From Multifurca ochricompacta (taxonomy: Eukaryota > Basidiomycota > Agaricomycetes > Russulales > Russulaceae): a stretch of DNA of 64,000 nucleotides. The notes beneath the pieces are model-generated. The model was given only the letters and a program-made list of their open reading frames with translations. It searched no databases and was not told the origin of the DNA. The stretch is from assembly GCA_022496185.1 (NCBI GenBank), contig WTXG01000056.1, forward strand, positions 62,001 to 126,000, read 5' to 3'. Shown in pieces: positions 10,550 to 21,580 of this stretch; the first letter of the stretch is position 1, and every line of letters starts with the position of its first letter. Position numbers and translations under genes: made by a program.

Positions 10550-10763
10550 CAGTAGCCCACAAAACTGTTCCAATGTTTGGCCACCCTGAAGAGATTGACC
10601 TACCACACAATGAGAATAATTTCCTAAATTAGTAGAAATTAGTAGATGATAGTGTAGCATCTAAGCTTCAATTAGAGCCTATAATAATGTCAATTGGATC
10701 AGTGGTTCATGATATATAAAATGTTTTGTGAGGCATTATCATTGGAACAGTTTTGTGGCCAAC
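10550..10763. mobile_element. T1, Tc1/mariner derivative, left terminal repeat
   Basis: T1 begins CAGTAGCCCACAAAACTG after TA 10548-10549 and ends with the same motif reversed at 36985-36986 before TA 36987-36988. Excising all nested inserts rejoins copia-2 exactly as in copia-1. The pieces (10550-10763, 19415-19732, 35341-35721, 36985-36986) total about 915 bp, matching the unit at 39423-40336. The terminal repeat is about 210 bp long and carries an inverted copy of its own end motif at its inner edge (CATTGGAACAGTTTTGTGG). Confidence 0.9.
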
Positions 10764-11354
10764 TGTTACAACCTTTGCCGAGTAACCCCATTTTCTTTAC
10801 CCTTCCCAACGACGACCCCACTCTACCACCCACCTTACACTTCCTGATCATGTCCCCATCCTGGGACCCCTCACATGCTCTCCTTCCATCCCCATGACTC
10901 GCTTTGCCTCTGTTTGTGCTACAATACCTATGTTTGGTCCTTTATCTGTTATCTCACTATCTCTTATCTTTATGACCAGACACTTACTTAATACCCTATC
11001 AGAAGCCAGGCTTTACACCCTCCGCTTCCATATATTCGGGCCCACCTGACTTGAGTTTCTTATCTCATAGATGCTCATTCAATTACGTATATAAGTCCGC
11101 TGTAACTACATTGTAGACCTCAGACTCAACTTATTGAATACATCAGTGTTTGTCTTCTGGACTTCCCCTTGAAACCTTTGACTCAATTGTCTCAGTGCTT
11201 TTGGCACTTTCCACTCAACATTGTCACTAGGGAGCAGCCCCTTTGACTTTGACTCACCCATTTGAACTCCAAGAGGTCCTATTGACCTCTTACCTGAACA
11301 AACGAACAACGCTGTTGCACAAGTTGTGCAGAACGTCTCACACCGGATGTAACA
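10764..11354 (+). repeat. Gypsy-1 5' LTR
   Basis: TGTTACAACC to GGATGTAACA, 591 bp. Compared with the 3' LTR it differs at about two dozen positions, and every one I could pick out is a C/T or G/A transition, mostly at CG/TG/CA. Includes CGTATATAAG near 11091. Confidence 0.93.
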
Positions 11355-11875
11355 TCAAGTTGAGTCTCTCACAGTGGCTTCCAGCCGCAGTCAGACCCTC
11401 TTCTGTGAAGAACTCATCAAACACAGAGACGAGAATAATCTTTCACAGCAAGTACTTGGCTCTGCCACCTGGAAAGATTTTGAGTCCGAGTTTGGATACT
11501 ACGTCTATTATGACGGAAGATACCAACTGGTAGAATACGATGACGAGAAAAGAGTTTGGTATCGTATCCGATACTCGGATAGCCGACACTCTTGGGTCAC
11601 TACAGGACCTGCCCCACCCAAATTTGGACTAGGCCCGTGGAGAGAAAACCCTCCGGCCATTGTCACAGACTCCGAACCAGAGGAGTACGTTGAAGAACCC
11701 AGTGAAGAAGAAGCACCGGCATTAGCAGCGACTACGTCTCTGGTTGCACCCGAAGTTGTCACATTCAGAGCTCCTGCTTTGACAACTCCCCAGATATCGA
11801 TACAATCCACAAACACTGTCACCCCATTCCATCAGTCCATGTCTACCATTGCCGCTCAACTTCCAGACCCTGCCC

Positions 11876-13008
11876 TGATAAACAGGCATGTGCGTGCAGT
11901 GATACTGACTGTTGGATGTTAGCATGTAAGGCTAGAGAGACAAGTTACTTCAGAGGTAGAAGAAACTCTATTATACTATACTACACACCTAGAGAGACAA
12001 GTTCTATATACAGAGTTAGTCTAAGGTAGTGAAGATAGTAGAGAGGACAACTTACACTTCAGAGGTAGAAGAAACTCTGAAGTGTAAGAGACGAAACAGA
12101 CACCCTTATATACTACTCAAGGGATGGTCTGTGCGCAATGGAATACGCTAGTGTCACAGTTAGGTGCGGAACTGTGTCGGGGATCGTGTGGGAGCTAGCC
12201 TCCCAAGTCGCATCAAGATAAGTCAAGGTTGTGAGATTCGAGGTCGACGGCAGAGACTCTAAGTCCTGCAACAAGTTCAAGATGATGAAGGCTCTCCAAG
12301 TCACATCTTGGAGAGTTCAAGTGGGGCTCTAACTGAGAGGATTCAAGGATTTCCGAAGCACCTCTGATTGAATACAAGGAGAACAGACTTAGTCTGTCTC
12401 TCTACTCTAGTAGGTCTTTAAATACATGTAGTTCTAGCTATGTCATAGTAAATAGAAGGTTCTAGTTCTATGATATAATATCTAAATGGTTGTGCAGTAG
12501 AATGAGCTAGAACTAAGGAGAATGAGGAGGGGTTGGGCCCTCAGTGAGTAAAACACCAGTGAAACACAATGTCGAGTCATTAGTAACGTCGCAGGGAGAA
12601 TTCTGTCACAGCTAGAATGTACTACTGAGGGACAAAGGCCATTGGCCAGTGAGATATCACATGCTACACAGGATTACTAAGGTACATCAGTCAGCTGCTG
12701 CGCATCATGAGAAAGAAAGTAATAATGATATGATAAAAAGTCCAAAACTCCGAATCAATTATCTAATCTAATCTTGCACAGCTTAGACCCTAACCTAGAT
12801 GCCTGAAGCACCTCAAGACACATACCGTGTCAACATCCCTCCATGATTAAGGCATCAGGTCAAAATGAATTAAATGAACATATTGCCAGTCAAGAGGTGT
12901 GAGAGTGAGTTGACGAGAGGAGAGGAGTGATCTGAAGTGTGTTATGCAAACTGAAACACGTTCAGTCACACACCTCTTGCGTCACTCTTGAGGTCGACAA
13001 CATGGACA
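11876..13008 (-). mobile_element. Reversed copia 3' LTR plus 3' internal fragment inside gypsy-1 gag
   Basis: The minus-strand copy of a copia LTR runs from 12835 (TGTTGACACGG) to 11876 (CTGTTTATCA). From 12836 to about 13008 it matches the internal region just upstream of the copia 3' LTRs (for example the CACCTCTTGCGTCACTC segment). The body and other LTR are absent, so this is a truncated insertion. Its LTR is split by the solo LTR at 12152-12610. Confidence 0.75.
12152..12610 (-). repeat. Solo LTR (TGTGACAG...CTGTGACA family), TSD GCTAG
   Basis: Bounded by TGTCACAG and CTGTCACA on the plus strand, with GCTAG duplicated at 12147-12151 and 12611-12615. It is related to the plus-oriented solo LTR at 41826-42376. 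No internal region remains, so the parent element was lost by LTR-LTR recombination. Confidence 0.9.
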
Positions 13009-14139
13009 CTTGTTGTGCCAACATGCCCCACCAGCCCTGGTGGTGGCACCACCGAACATCCCTCCCCCATCCGGACGATTGTCAGGAGTGTTACCCCAAA
13101 CATTTACCGGGGATTGCTCACAGAGCAAAAAGTTCATGTTGGAGTTCACGACCTTTAAGAACTTCAACCATGACGTCCCACAGATTGTCAACCCATTCCA
13201 ACGTGCCAATCTGTTCCTTTCCCTAATTTGAGGGGATGCAGTTGATGACTGGACCATGGAACAGCTGGAGTGGCTGAATGAGCAGGTCGAGAGTGGGCGT
13301 TGTACCACAAGCGAAGGTCTTTGGGAGACCATCGCCAAACGGTTCAAGGATGCCTTTACGGATGGGCAGGCTAAACAGAAGGCAGCCCAAGAATTGAAAT
13401 CCCTTAAAATGGAGAAGGGAGAACTAGACGCATATGTCGCCAAATTCAGAAGCCTGGCCAATAGGGCGGGCTATGACACAGACGAAGAGGCCACGTTGGA
13501 CCTCTTTTCACAAGGGTTGCCCAACCCACTTGTCAAAAATATAATCCAGTTCCACCACCCCCATGACTGGGATAGCTGGGTTGATGCTGCCTGACAGCAA
13601 CAGCAGGATTATCTCGATTTCCAAACACGTTTTGGGGTTGATACCAAAAAGGGGAAGACTCGAGATCAGTGGAAGGCGGCATTTGGAGTAAAACCTGCCC
13701 AGCATGCTCAGAGGGATCCAAACGCTATGGATACCTCTGCAGACCGAGCCCGAGCCTGGGCAACACTCACAGAGGATGAACAACAGATGTTGATGAAGGA
13801 GGGACGATGTTTTCACTGCAAAGTGCTAGGGCATATGTCCCGGGATTGTCCAAAGAAGGGGGTGCATGTTGCCACTGCGACCACTGCAACCGAAGCCCCC
13901 ATTCAGAATAACCCACCCACTGTGGACAAATGATCAAAGGAAGAAAAAGCTCAGGACATATGGGCTAATATGATGAAGGAGAGCGAGGAAGTGCGCACCA
14001 TCTTGGTAGAGAAGGCGTTTACGAAAAAGGATTTTTGTTAGGCTCAAACCCATCAGCCTGGGCACGAGCACTCCATGTCACCTCTGTGTATGCTAGTTGA
14101 TTCAAGTCATTAAAAATACCAGTTCATTTTGAAACTACA

Positions 14140-17100
14140 CAGAGGACGGCTGACTGAGATATATTAGTGGACTCTGGAGCCACAGACAACTTCATTCACC
14201 CACGATTGATTAAGACAATGGGTCTGGGAAGGCTGGCACTTCCCCAGGAGAAGAATATTTGGAACATTGATGGAACAGCTAATCATGCTGGCAAGATTAC
14301 CCACTATATGGATCTAAAAGTCCAGGTTGGGGAAATAACGAGGACCATTCGCTTCCTGATTACCGACCTAGGAAGCGAAGACCTTATCTTAGGGTATCCA
14401 TGGCTTGCTGCCTTCAAGCCAAAGATAAACTGGGCTGACGCAACGATGGACAAAGACTCGTACCCAACTATTATCATGTCGCTGGGTTATGATTATGCAA
14501 CTCGGCATCCAGTAGTAAGGGCCGTATGTACAGAAGAGGATCCCGGTTATGGCTATGTTACCAAGGCATCGGAACTGGCCCAGAAGGCAGCACAAGGACA
14601 GGGTGAGAAGACCTACCATGACATAGTGCCAAGCATGTATCAGCGACACTAGAAGGTGTTCTCCAAAGAAGAGTCACATTGCTTTCCTCTGGAACGACCA
14701 TGGGATCATGCTATTGACCTACTCCCCAACACGCTGGCCGTGATAGATTGCAAAATCTATCTGCTGTCCCAGTCTGAACAAGTGGCACTCACAGAATTCC
14801 TAAAAGAACATCTGGCCAAGGGGTATATCCGCCCGTCCAAGTCACAGTATGCCTCACCCTTCTTCTTCATCAAAAAGAAGGACGGCAAGCTGTGACCCGT
14901 CCAGGACTACCGAAAGATCAATACATACACCATAAAGAATGCCTACCCCCTGCCACTAATTTCTGAACTCATTGATACCATGCGGGACAAGTCCCTCTTT
15001 TCAAAAATGGATGTACACTGGGGCTACAACAATGTCAGGATCAAAGAGGGTGACCAGTGTAAAGCAGCATTCAAAACCAATCAGGGGTTGTTTGAGCCAA
15101 ATGTCATGTTCTTTGGCCTTACAAATTCACTGGCAATGTTTCAGTCCATGATGAACCACATATTCCGTGACCTCATTCTTACTGGTGAAGTCGTGGTCTA
15201 TATGGACGACATTCTAGTAGCTACCCCAGATGACTTAAGCCATCACCGAGAACAAGTGCATCAGGTGCTAGACATATTACACGAGCACGACCTATATCTC
15301 AAACCAGCCAAATGCTCCTTCAAACAACGGAGCATTGAATACCTGGGAGTCATTCTAGAGGGAGGACAAGTATGCATGGATCCCATTAAAGTACAAGGGA
15401 TCCGAGAGTGGCCTGTACCAACCTGCGTCAAGGATGTCTGATCATTCATTGGGTTCTGTAACTTCTACTGACATTTTGTCAAGGGATTCTCAGGCATCGC
15501 ACAGCCACTGAATGATCTCCTAAAGAAGGATGTACCATGGCATTGGGGAGTCGCACAGCAGCAGGTGTTTGAGCAGATCAGGGACATAGTTGGCTCAGAA
15601 CTGGTACTCATTCAACCCGACCTGGGCCGCCCCTTCGAATTGGAAGTAGACGCTTCCCATTTTGCAAATGGGGCGGTACTATACCAGAGAGACATCACCC
15701 AAACACTTCACCTGGTGGCATATTACTCTGAAACCTTCTTGCCGGCAGAACGAAACTATGACATCTGGGACAGAGAGCTCTTAGCCATTGTCAAGGCATT
15801 GCGACACTGGCGACTGTACCTGGCAGGAACCCCCACAAGACCATCATCTACACTGACCATTCCAACTTACTGTATTGGAAGGAACCCCATAAAATCAGCT
15901 GACGCGTAGTGCAGGAAGTCCTGGAGTTAGAAGAGTATAACTTCACCTTAAAACACATTGTGGGAAGCCAGAACGCTAGAGCGGATGCACTGTCACGCAG
16001 GCCGGACATGCACACTGGTGAAGATGACAATAATGATGTTACTGTTCTCCCAGAGGAGGTTTTTGCAAAGACTATGGTAGTCAGTCTCCATGACATGGAC
16101 CTATGGACACAAGTTTCCCAAAATATGAACCAAGAACTATGCCGTTCATGGGCTGAAGCACACAACCTGAAAGAAGTCAATGGCCTTTGGTGGAAAGACG
16201 GAGATCGACTCGTTGTCACTGGTGGCGACAACATTAAGAGGGGGGTGATCCATTTTCACCATGACCTCCCCTCCACTGGCCACCCTGGCATTGCCAACAC
16301 TTACGCCCTTGCCAAGCACAACTACTGGTGGCCTAACATGAAAAAGGACATTGAAAACTACGTACAAGGATGCGCAGCATGTCAAGCAAACAAAGTGAAT
16401 ATGCACCCAAGAGTCCTGCCGATGCATCCCATTACCCCCATATCGTCAACCCCTTTCCAAACCATCGCAATGGACTTCATCGTGAAACTACCTGAATCAC
16501 AGGGCTTTGACACCATCCTCATGATCACTGACCATGATTGTTCCAAGGCGGCCCTGTTCATACCTTGTAATGAGACAATTATGGCTGAAGGAGTGGCAAG
16601 ACTATACCTGGATCATGTATACTGCCACTATGGTCTCCCCAAAAAGATTATATCTGACAGGGATACCCGGTTTACATCTGCATTTGCCAAAGCTCTGTGC
16701 AAGACACTGGACATTACACAGAACATCTCCACAGCTTATCATCCACAGACAGATGGACAGTCTGAACGAACGAATCAATGGCTGGAGCAGTACCTTTGGT
16801 TTTGGTGTAATGAACGACAAAACGACTGGGTGGAATGGCTGTCAACTGCAGAGTTTGCGCACAACTCATGGCCCAACGGGATGACAAAGCCACCCCCTTC
16901 TCCCTTATCATGGGCTGGACCCCGCGCACCACGTGGACAGATAAGCCTACTAATGTCCCTTCCGTGACCCAGTGAATGCACCAATGGGAAGACATACGAC
17001 AATCAGCCAATGAAAACCTGGCAAAAGCGCAGCAAGCCCTGGCTGCACAGCCAAGCACGTTCACACCTTATCAGCCTGATGACTGGGTCTGGCTTGAGGG

Positions 17101-17512
17101 AAGAAATATTCACACATCACACCCTTCAGCCAAACTGGCACCCCGACGTCACAGACCCTTCCAGATCAAAAGGAAGTTGTCAGATGTGTCGTATGAACTG
17201 CAACTACCGCCCAAATGGCGAATCCATCCTGTCTTCCATGCCAAACTTCTAACGCCATATAAGGAGACGTCCCTTCATGGGGAAAACTTCCCAAGACCTC
17301 CACCTGACCTTATCGATGGAGAAGCGGAGTGGGAAGTGGAGCGCATTCTGGACTCAATGCGAAAAGGCTGAGGGCACAAGATGCACTACCTAGTCAAGTG
17401 GAAGGGATTCCCAGACTCTGACAGTTTGTGGGAACCAGCCGGGAATATCTTTGCCCTGGTCCTTATCTCAGAGTTCCATGTCCAACACCCAGAAGTGCCC
17501 AAGGATAGTTAA
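14140..17512 (+). pseudogene. Gypsy-1 pol: protease, RT, RNase H, integrase, chromodomain
   Basis: Domains in order: aspartic protease DSGATDNFIHP (about 14170); RT with [12 protein letters not shown] and YMDDILVAT (about 14990-15230); RNase H with LEVDASHFANGAV (about 15640); H2C2 zinc finger ending CAACQANK (about 16390); integrase core with MDFIVKLPE, DRDTRFTS and TAYHPQTDGQSER (16470-16760). The last domain is a chromodomain (WEVERILDS ... YLVKWKGFPDSD, 17330-17430), placing it in the chromovirus clade. Stops from CGA-to-TGA occur at about 14895, 15439 and 17369. One-base shifts lie near 15830 (C-run) and 16890. TAA is at 17510-17512. Confidence 0.92.
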
Positions 17513-17548
17513 AAGAGCAGCCTCTGAAGTCTATCGAACCCCCAGTTC

Positions 17549-18787
17549 ATGCTCTCACAGCAACGTTCTACTACCATACAAACCATCATGTCCTTCATCG
17601 CTGCCAACACCGCTGTCGATGCCTTCACGGCCCCCCAAGTAGTTGTTGAAAACTTCCCATCTGCTCACCCCTCTACATGCCCATCCTCCCCCATCAATTA
17701 TGAAGCAGCCGAAGCATGAATCAAAAACCAATCCCCCAACCCCAATGACGACTTTGAACATAGTGAGGAGCCACACCCAAATGACCTCTTAGGCATGGAA
17801 TTGGATGATGAAGTACCCAAATTTCCATTCATTGCTAACAATCCCAACTCCTCCATGTACTTCCCCCTCGAGATCACCATGGCTGACGGGACAGTCACCA
17901 TCACCAAATATATATTCTATACCAACGGGGGGATGGACGTTGCTGGATGTATGAAGAAGGGTGGCCCCGTTTATGGGGCTCTGCTTTATTTGGAAGAAAG
18001 GTATACAGGACAGTTGCACCATACGATGACTGATGAACAGCTTGGACATCTGGCCACCGAAGACTCTCGTGCCTTTGCGATTGACAAAGTGCTGAACGAC
18101 ATGCGCCTTCCATGTCTCAAAGCAGAGGTAATGAGACTGCGGAAGAATTTGACACTGCGCACAACACTCAATAGACAGTACAAGGAGCACGCGAAGATGA
18201 TGGCACGGTTGACCAGCGGGATGTTCCAGATAGAACAGGAGTTGGTGGAGATTCGAAAGAGGCTGGAGATAGGGGACGTGTACCAAACCATCACCGAAAG
18301 GTACGCCGATACATATGCATGCCCCCTTCCCCCACGGTCATTAGGAGCTGCCCCGCAATTGCTACTGAATTGGTTCGAGATGCTGCGCATGCATGAGAAT
18401 CCATGAGGAGAGACCTGCTGGCGATGCGACAGCAAATATCACATCAGCTGGAACTGTCCTCTCAACCGCAAGTGGTGTTGGCACTGTCGAAGCAACCTTC
18501 ATTGGAGTCACTTCTGCATCTTTCGCCAAGTAGGAGTTGCCCCGACGATCGTCAATCTGTCGGGATGGTGCAGCAAGTGCCTCTGCCACAATTCGGGACA
18601 TCATGAACTGGACTGTCCGATCCATGATATGTGCTGCCTATGTGGCCAGCACGGCCCATACAGGTTCCTTCGCACCCACCAATGCCCACAGGATTCAGAC
18701 AAGGAGAATTACACATTGGATGATTGTAATGTAGCTGACGATTACCTGGACCTGGTGCAGGATGATGACGGTATGAGTCGTTTCTAG
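17549..18787 (+). pseudogene. Gypsy-1 ORF3: extra post-pol protein with four Cys/His knuckles
   Basis: An additional reading frame with its own ATG lies 36 nt after pol, in the same frame, and runs to TAG 18785-18787 (412 codons). Two TGA codons, 17717-17719 and 18404-18406, look like former CGA codons. The first half is acidic (MELDDEVPKFPF) and leads into a helical stretch (MARLTSGMFQIEQELVEIRK). The last 120 codons hold CWRCDSKYHISWNC and CWHCRSNLHWSHFC, both CX2CX4HX4C. Two variant cysteine clusters follow (CSKCLCHNSGHHELDC and CCLCGQHG...HQC), then an acidic tail. Its role is unknown; nucleic-acid binding is an inference from the knuckles. Confidence 0.75.
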
Positions 18788-18818
18788 CCGGGTCTGCTAG
18801 AACCAGAAGGAGGGGTGA

Positions 18819-19409
18819 TGTTACAACCTTTGCCGAGTAACCCCATTTTCTTTACCCTTCCCAATGACAACCCCACTCTACCGCCCACCTTACACTTCCT
18901 GATCACGTCCCCATCCTGGGACCCCTCATGTGCTCTCCTTCCATCCCCATGACTCGCTTTGCCTCTGTTTGTGCTACAATACCTATGTTTGGTCCTTTAT
19001 CTGTTATCTCACTATCTCTTATCTTTATGACCAGACACTTACTTAATACCCTATCAGAAGCCAGGCTTTACGCCCTCTGCTTCCGTATATTCGGGCCCAC
19101 CTGACTCGAGTTTCTTATCTCATAGATGCTCATTTGATTACGTATATAAGTCCGCTGTAACTACATTGTAGACCTCAGACTCAACTTATTAAATACATCG
19201 GTGTTTGTCTTCTGGACTTCCCCTTGAAACCTTTGACTCAATCGTCTCAGTGCTTTTGGCACTTTCCGCTCAACATTGTCACTAGGGAGCAGCCCCTTTG
19301 ACTTTGACTCACCCATTTGAACTCCAAGAGGTCCTATTGACCTCTTACCTGAACGAACAAACAACGCTGTCGCACAAGTCGTGCGGAACGTCTCACACCA
19401 GACATAACA
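18819..19409 (+). repeat. Gypsy-1 3' LTR
   Basis: TGTTACAACC to GACATAACA, 591 bp, preceded by the purine tract AGAAGGAGGGG and followed by target duplicate CCAAC. Confidence 0.93.
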
Positions 19410-19414
19410 CCAAC

Positions 19415-19732
19415 ATGTGAGACAACAAAACTGGTATCTGGTGGTCATGGGAATGCATTGACAGTCATGTGACAATGTTTAATAAGTTGAACACACACCA
19501 AATAATCATCAACAACACTTGCTTCTTACCATGCATGCCCTCTCTGCTGCCAAAAGGACTCACATCATCTCCCTCCTCACTTCAGGCAAATCTGCCCATA
19601 AAGTGTCAACTATGACTGGCCATGGCACTATTATCATCTCAAGATGGGTCATAAATACTGCCCTTACCATCCCAAGTCAAATGGAGGGAGACCAAGGAAG
19701 CTGACAGAGAGAAATGCTCAGCATGCTGTTTG
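19415..19732 (+). pseudogene. T1 middle segment: N-terminal Tc1 transposase remnant
   Basis: ATG 19531 opens MHALSAAKRTHIISLLTSG, then SAHKVSTMTGHGTIISR, the first helix-turn-helix of a fungal Tc1 transposase. A shift near 19640 moves the family-like reading to another frame (CPYHPNSNGGRPRKLTER in the matching copies), which is the second DNA-binding subdomain. Gypsy-2 interrupts at 19732, and the sequence continues at 35341 with ISSGRADTDVEVTRALQK. The catalytic domain is deleted, so T1 is a non-autonomous internal-deletion derivative. Confidence 0.85.
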
Positions 19733-20035
19733 TGTGATGGTTCCCTGGGCTGGTACAAGGGTCAAGGACATGTGACTTGCTTTTCTTTTTCTTTTTCTTT
19801 TTCTTTTCTTTTCTTTCCGCATGCTACTCTTACCACATGATGTGCTGATAAAGGACTTATGACTTATCATTCATACTGCTGACTGATTGCTTACTGAGGA
19901 CCTTACTCATCTGCTTACTGATCAGTAGTAGAGGGCGTAACCCCTCCACCATCTATATCATTCTGGGACATTCTACTGTACAACCATTAGACTGTCTAGT
20001 GAAAGCTCCAGTAACTACCAGAATAGTCTCCCTAC
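19733..20035 (+). repeat. Gypsy-2 5' LTR, first piece
   Basis: TGTGATGGTTCCCTGGG onward, matching 34706-35008 of the 3' LTR, including the TTTTTC tract at about 19784-19815. Ends at CTCCCTAC, the hAT target. Confidence 0.92.
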
Positions 20036-20146
20036 TAGGGCCTAGCACGAGTGCACTCGTGAGTTACCCAGATCCGAACTTGTGGGTATTTAGATTAGAT
20101 AATCCCATACTCAGATCCGCATGAGTATGTTCCCACGGATCACCCA

Positions 20147-20645
20147 TGTTAAACACAGGAGATGTTCGGTGATGCTTCAGGCATCAGGTGATTAGATTAG
20201 CTACTTTGTAGATTAGATTAGATACCGGAGTTTCGGACTATTTACATTATCATTATTACTTTCCTTCTCACATTCCGCAGTAGCTGACTGATGCACCATG
20301 TAACATGTGATTCCTGTAGTGGCCAATGGCCTTTCTCCCTCAGTATATTGTTTGGACTTTGTCCGGCACCTGTGGACTTATTCCCAGTGTGCACAGACCA
20401 TCCCTTGAGGTATATAAGGGTGTCTGTTTCGTCTCTTACACTTCAGAGTTTCTTCTACCTCTGAAGTGTAAGTCGTCCTCTCTACTATCCCTGCTATCCT
20501 AGACTAACTCTGTATATAGTAACTTGTCTTTATAGGTGTGTAGTATAGTAATAGAGAGTTTCTTCTACCTCTGAAGTTAACTTGTCTTTATAGTTCTAAC
20601 CAACTAACAAACAGTCAGTATGCTGCGCCTCATGCCTGTTTCACA
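20147..20645 (+). repeat. Copia-1 5' LTR
   Basis: TGTTAAACACAGG to CTGTTTCACA. Promoter-like TATATAAGG at 20411-20419. Fourteen bases of perfect stem (20435-20448 with 20459-20472) follow, enclosing a 10-nt loop, near the expected transcript start. Confidence 0.95.
20411..20419 (+). promoter_or_regulatory. TATA box of copia-1 LTR
   Basis: TATATAAGG, kept in all copia LTR copies here (near 9136, 26491, 43151), and placed about 25 bases upstream of the conserved stem-loop. Function is inferred from position. Confidence 0.65.
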
Positions 20646-21580
20646 GGTTATGGGCCCTGGGCACGCTTTACTGATCTGTTTATCCCTTTCTTGATCAGTC
20701 CAACCTTCTTCAAAGCTCACCAAGCTACAAGACCACTACTTTCCCAATCAGTCTTACAGTGAGCTTCGACTTTCTTTCCTTTGCCCTTAACTGTCCACAG
20801 GGTGGTGTGCTTTATGTACCCACCTTGATCTGTCTGGCTAGTCCCTCAGGGGATTCTTGCAAGAGGTGACGAGGGACCCTAAGCGGGTGAAACACCTTGA
20901 GTTCCTCATGTGCGCTCTAAGTAAATAGTATTCATAGTTGTAGCTGGGTTTTCGTCCCATCCATAGACTTAGTAGGCCGCTTGCCCAGAAGGCTTGAGGC
21001 TATAGGTTCAGTCAATGCTTGGCTCGATCCGTAAGCCAGGTTTAGCGACCTGCTGGTAGAGTTTAGGGTCTAGAACAAGGCATGGGTAGTCACTCCCATG
21101 ACGCTTGGGCTCGATACAAGTAGGCTTGAACTACTATAGTATTTACACAGTAGCTAGAGGGTTTTGTCTCTGGGCAGAAGTACCCGCTGCTTTCATTGGG
21201 GGTTCGCCCCAACCAGAGGAAACCTAATAGTCTACTATAGTCATGGCCCCAATCATCTAGGGCTTAATCATGGACTCCACCACCAGCACTAGAGGAAGGG
21301 CTCTATACCCTTTGTCTCTAGTGGAACTTGCGGTTGGCTCCTCCATGACATGACTCCCCTTCTATTTACACAGTATCCGCCTGATGTGGCTCTGGGATCT
21401 GTTGTAGAATGGGGTTAGACAGCCTACTATACTACTTAGAAGTCGCACATCGGAGGCAGGACTTTTCTAAGTTCTGAAGCATAGCGCCACAGAATGGACG
21501 GGCCCTCTTAAATGAGACCTGGACAACTGGTTCTAATTGCTCCTTGGAACCAGGATCAACCTTTTTATAAAATCATCTCA
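20646..21580 (+). other. Copia-1 leader between LTR and gag
   Basis: About 935 nt without a long ORF. No standard initiator-tRNA primer-binding site is obvious right after the LTR (sequence begins GGTTATGGGC). The second half, from about 21295, is also present in copia-2, while the first 650 bp is not. Confidence 0.6.

Larger units (their letters stand above)
11374..13933 (+). pseudogene. Gypsy-1 gag, interrupted by a copia fragment
   Basis: The N-terminal part (to 11875) begins at a GTG where an ATG is expected (VASSRSQTLFCEEL) and includes an acidic EPEEYVEEPSEEEAP stretch. After the inserted copia fragment, the capsid-like domain resumes near 13010 (GLWETIAKRFKDAF, ELDAYVAKFRSLANRAGY). 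It ends in a CCHC knuckle, CFHCKVLGHMSRDC, near 13810-13850. Stops lie at about 13229 and 13591. The protein would coat the RNA genome in virus-like particles. Confidence 0.85.
10764..19409 (+). mobile_element. Gypsy-1, Ty3/gypsy element with chromodomain, complete but degraded
   Basis: Two 591-bp LTRs bound the element, and CCAAC is duplicated at 10759-10763 and 19410-19414. Order: 5' LTR, gag, protease, reverse transcriptase, RNase H, integrase, chromodomain, extra ORF, purine tract (18805-18815), 3' LTR. Inside gag lie a reversed copia fragment and a solo LTR. Every coding part has TGA stops at former CGA codons, so the element is dead. It interrupts T1. Confidence 0.92.
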
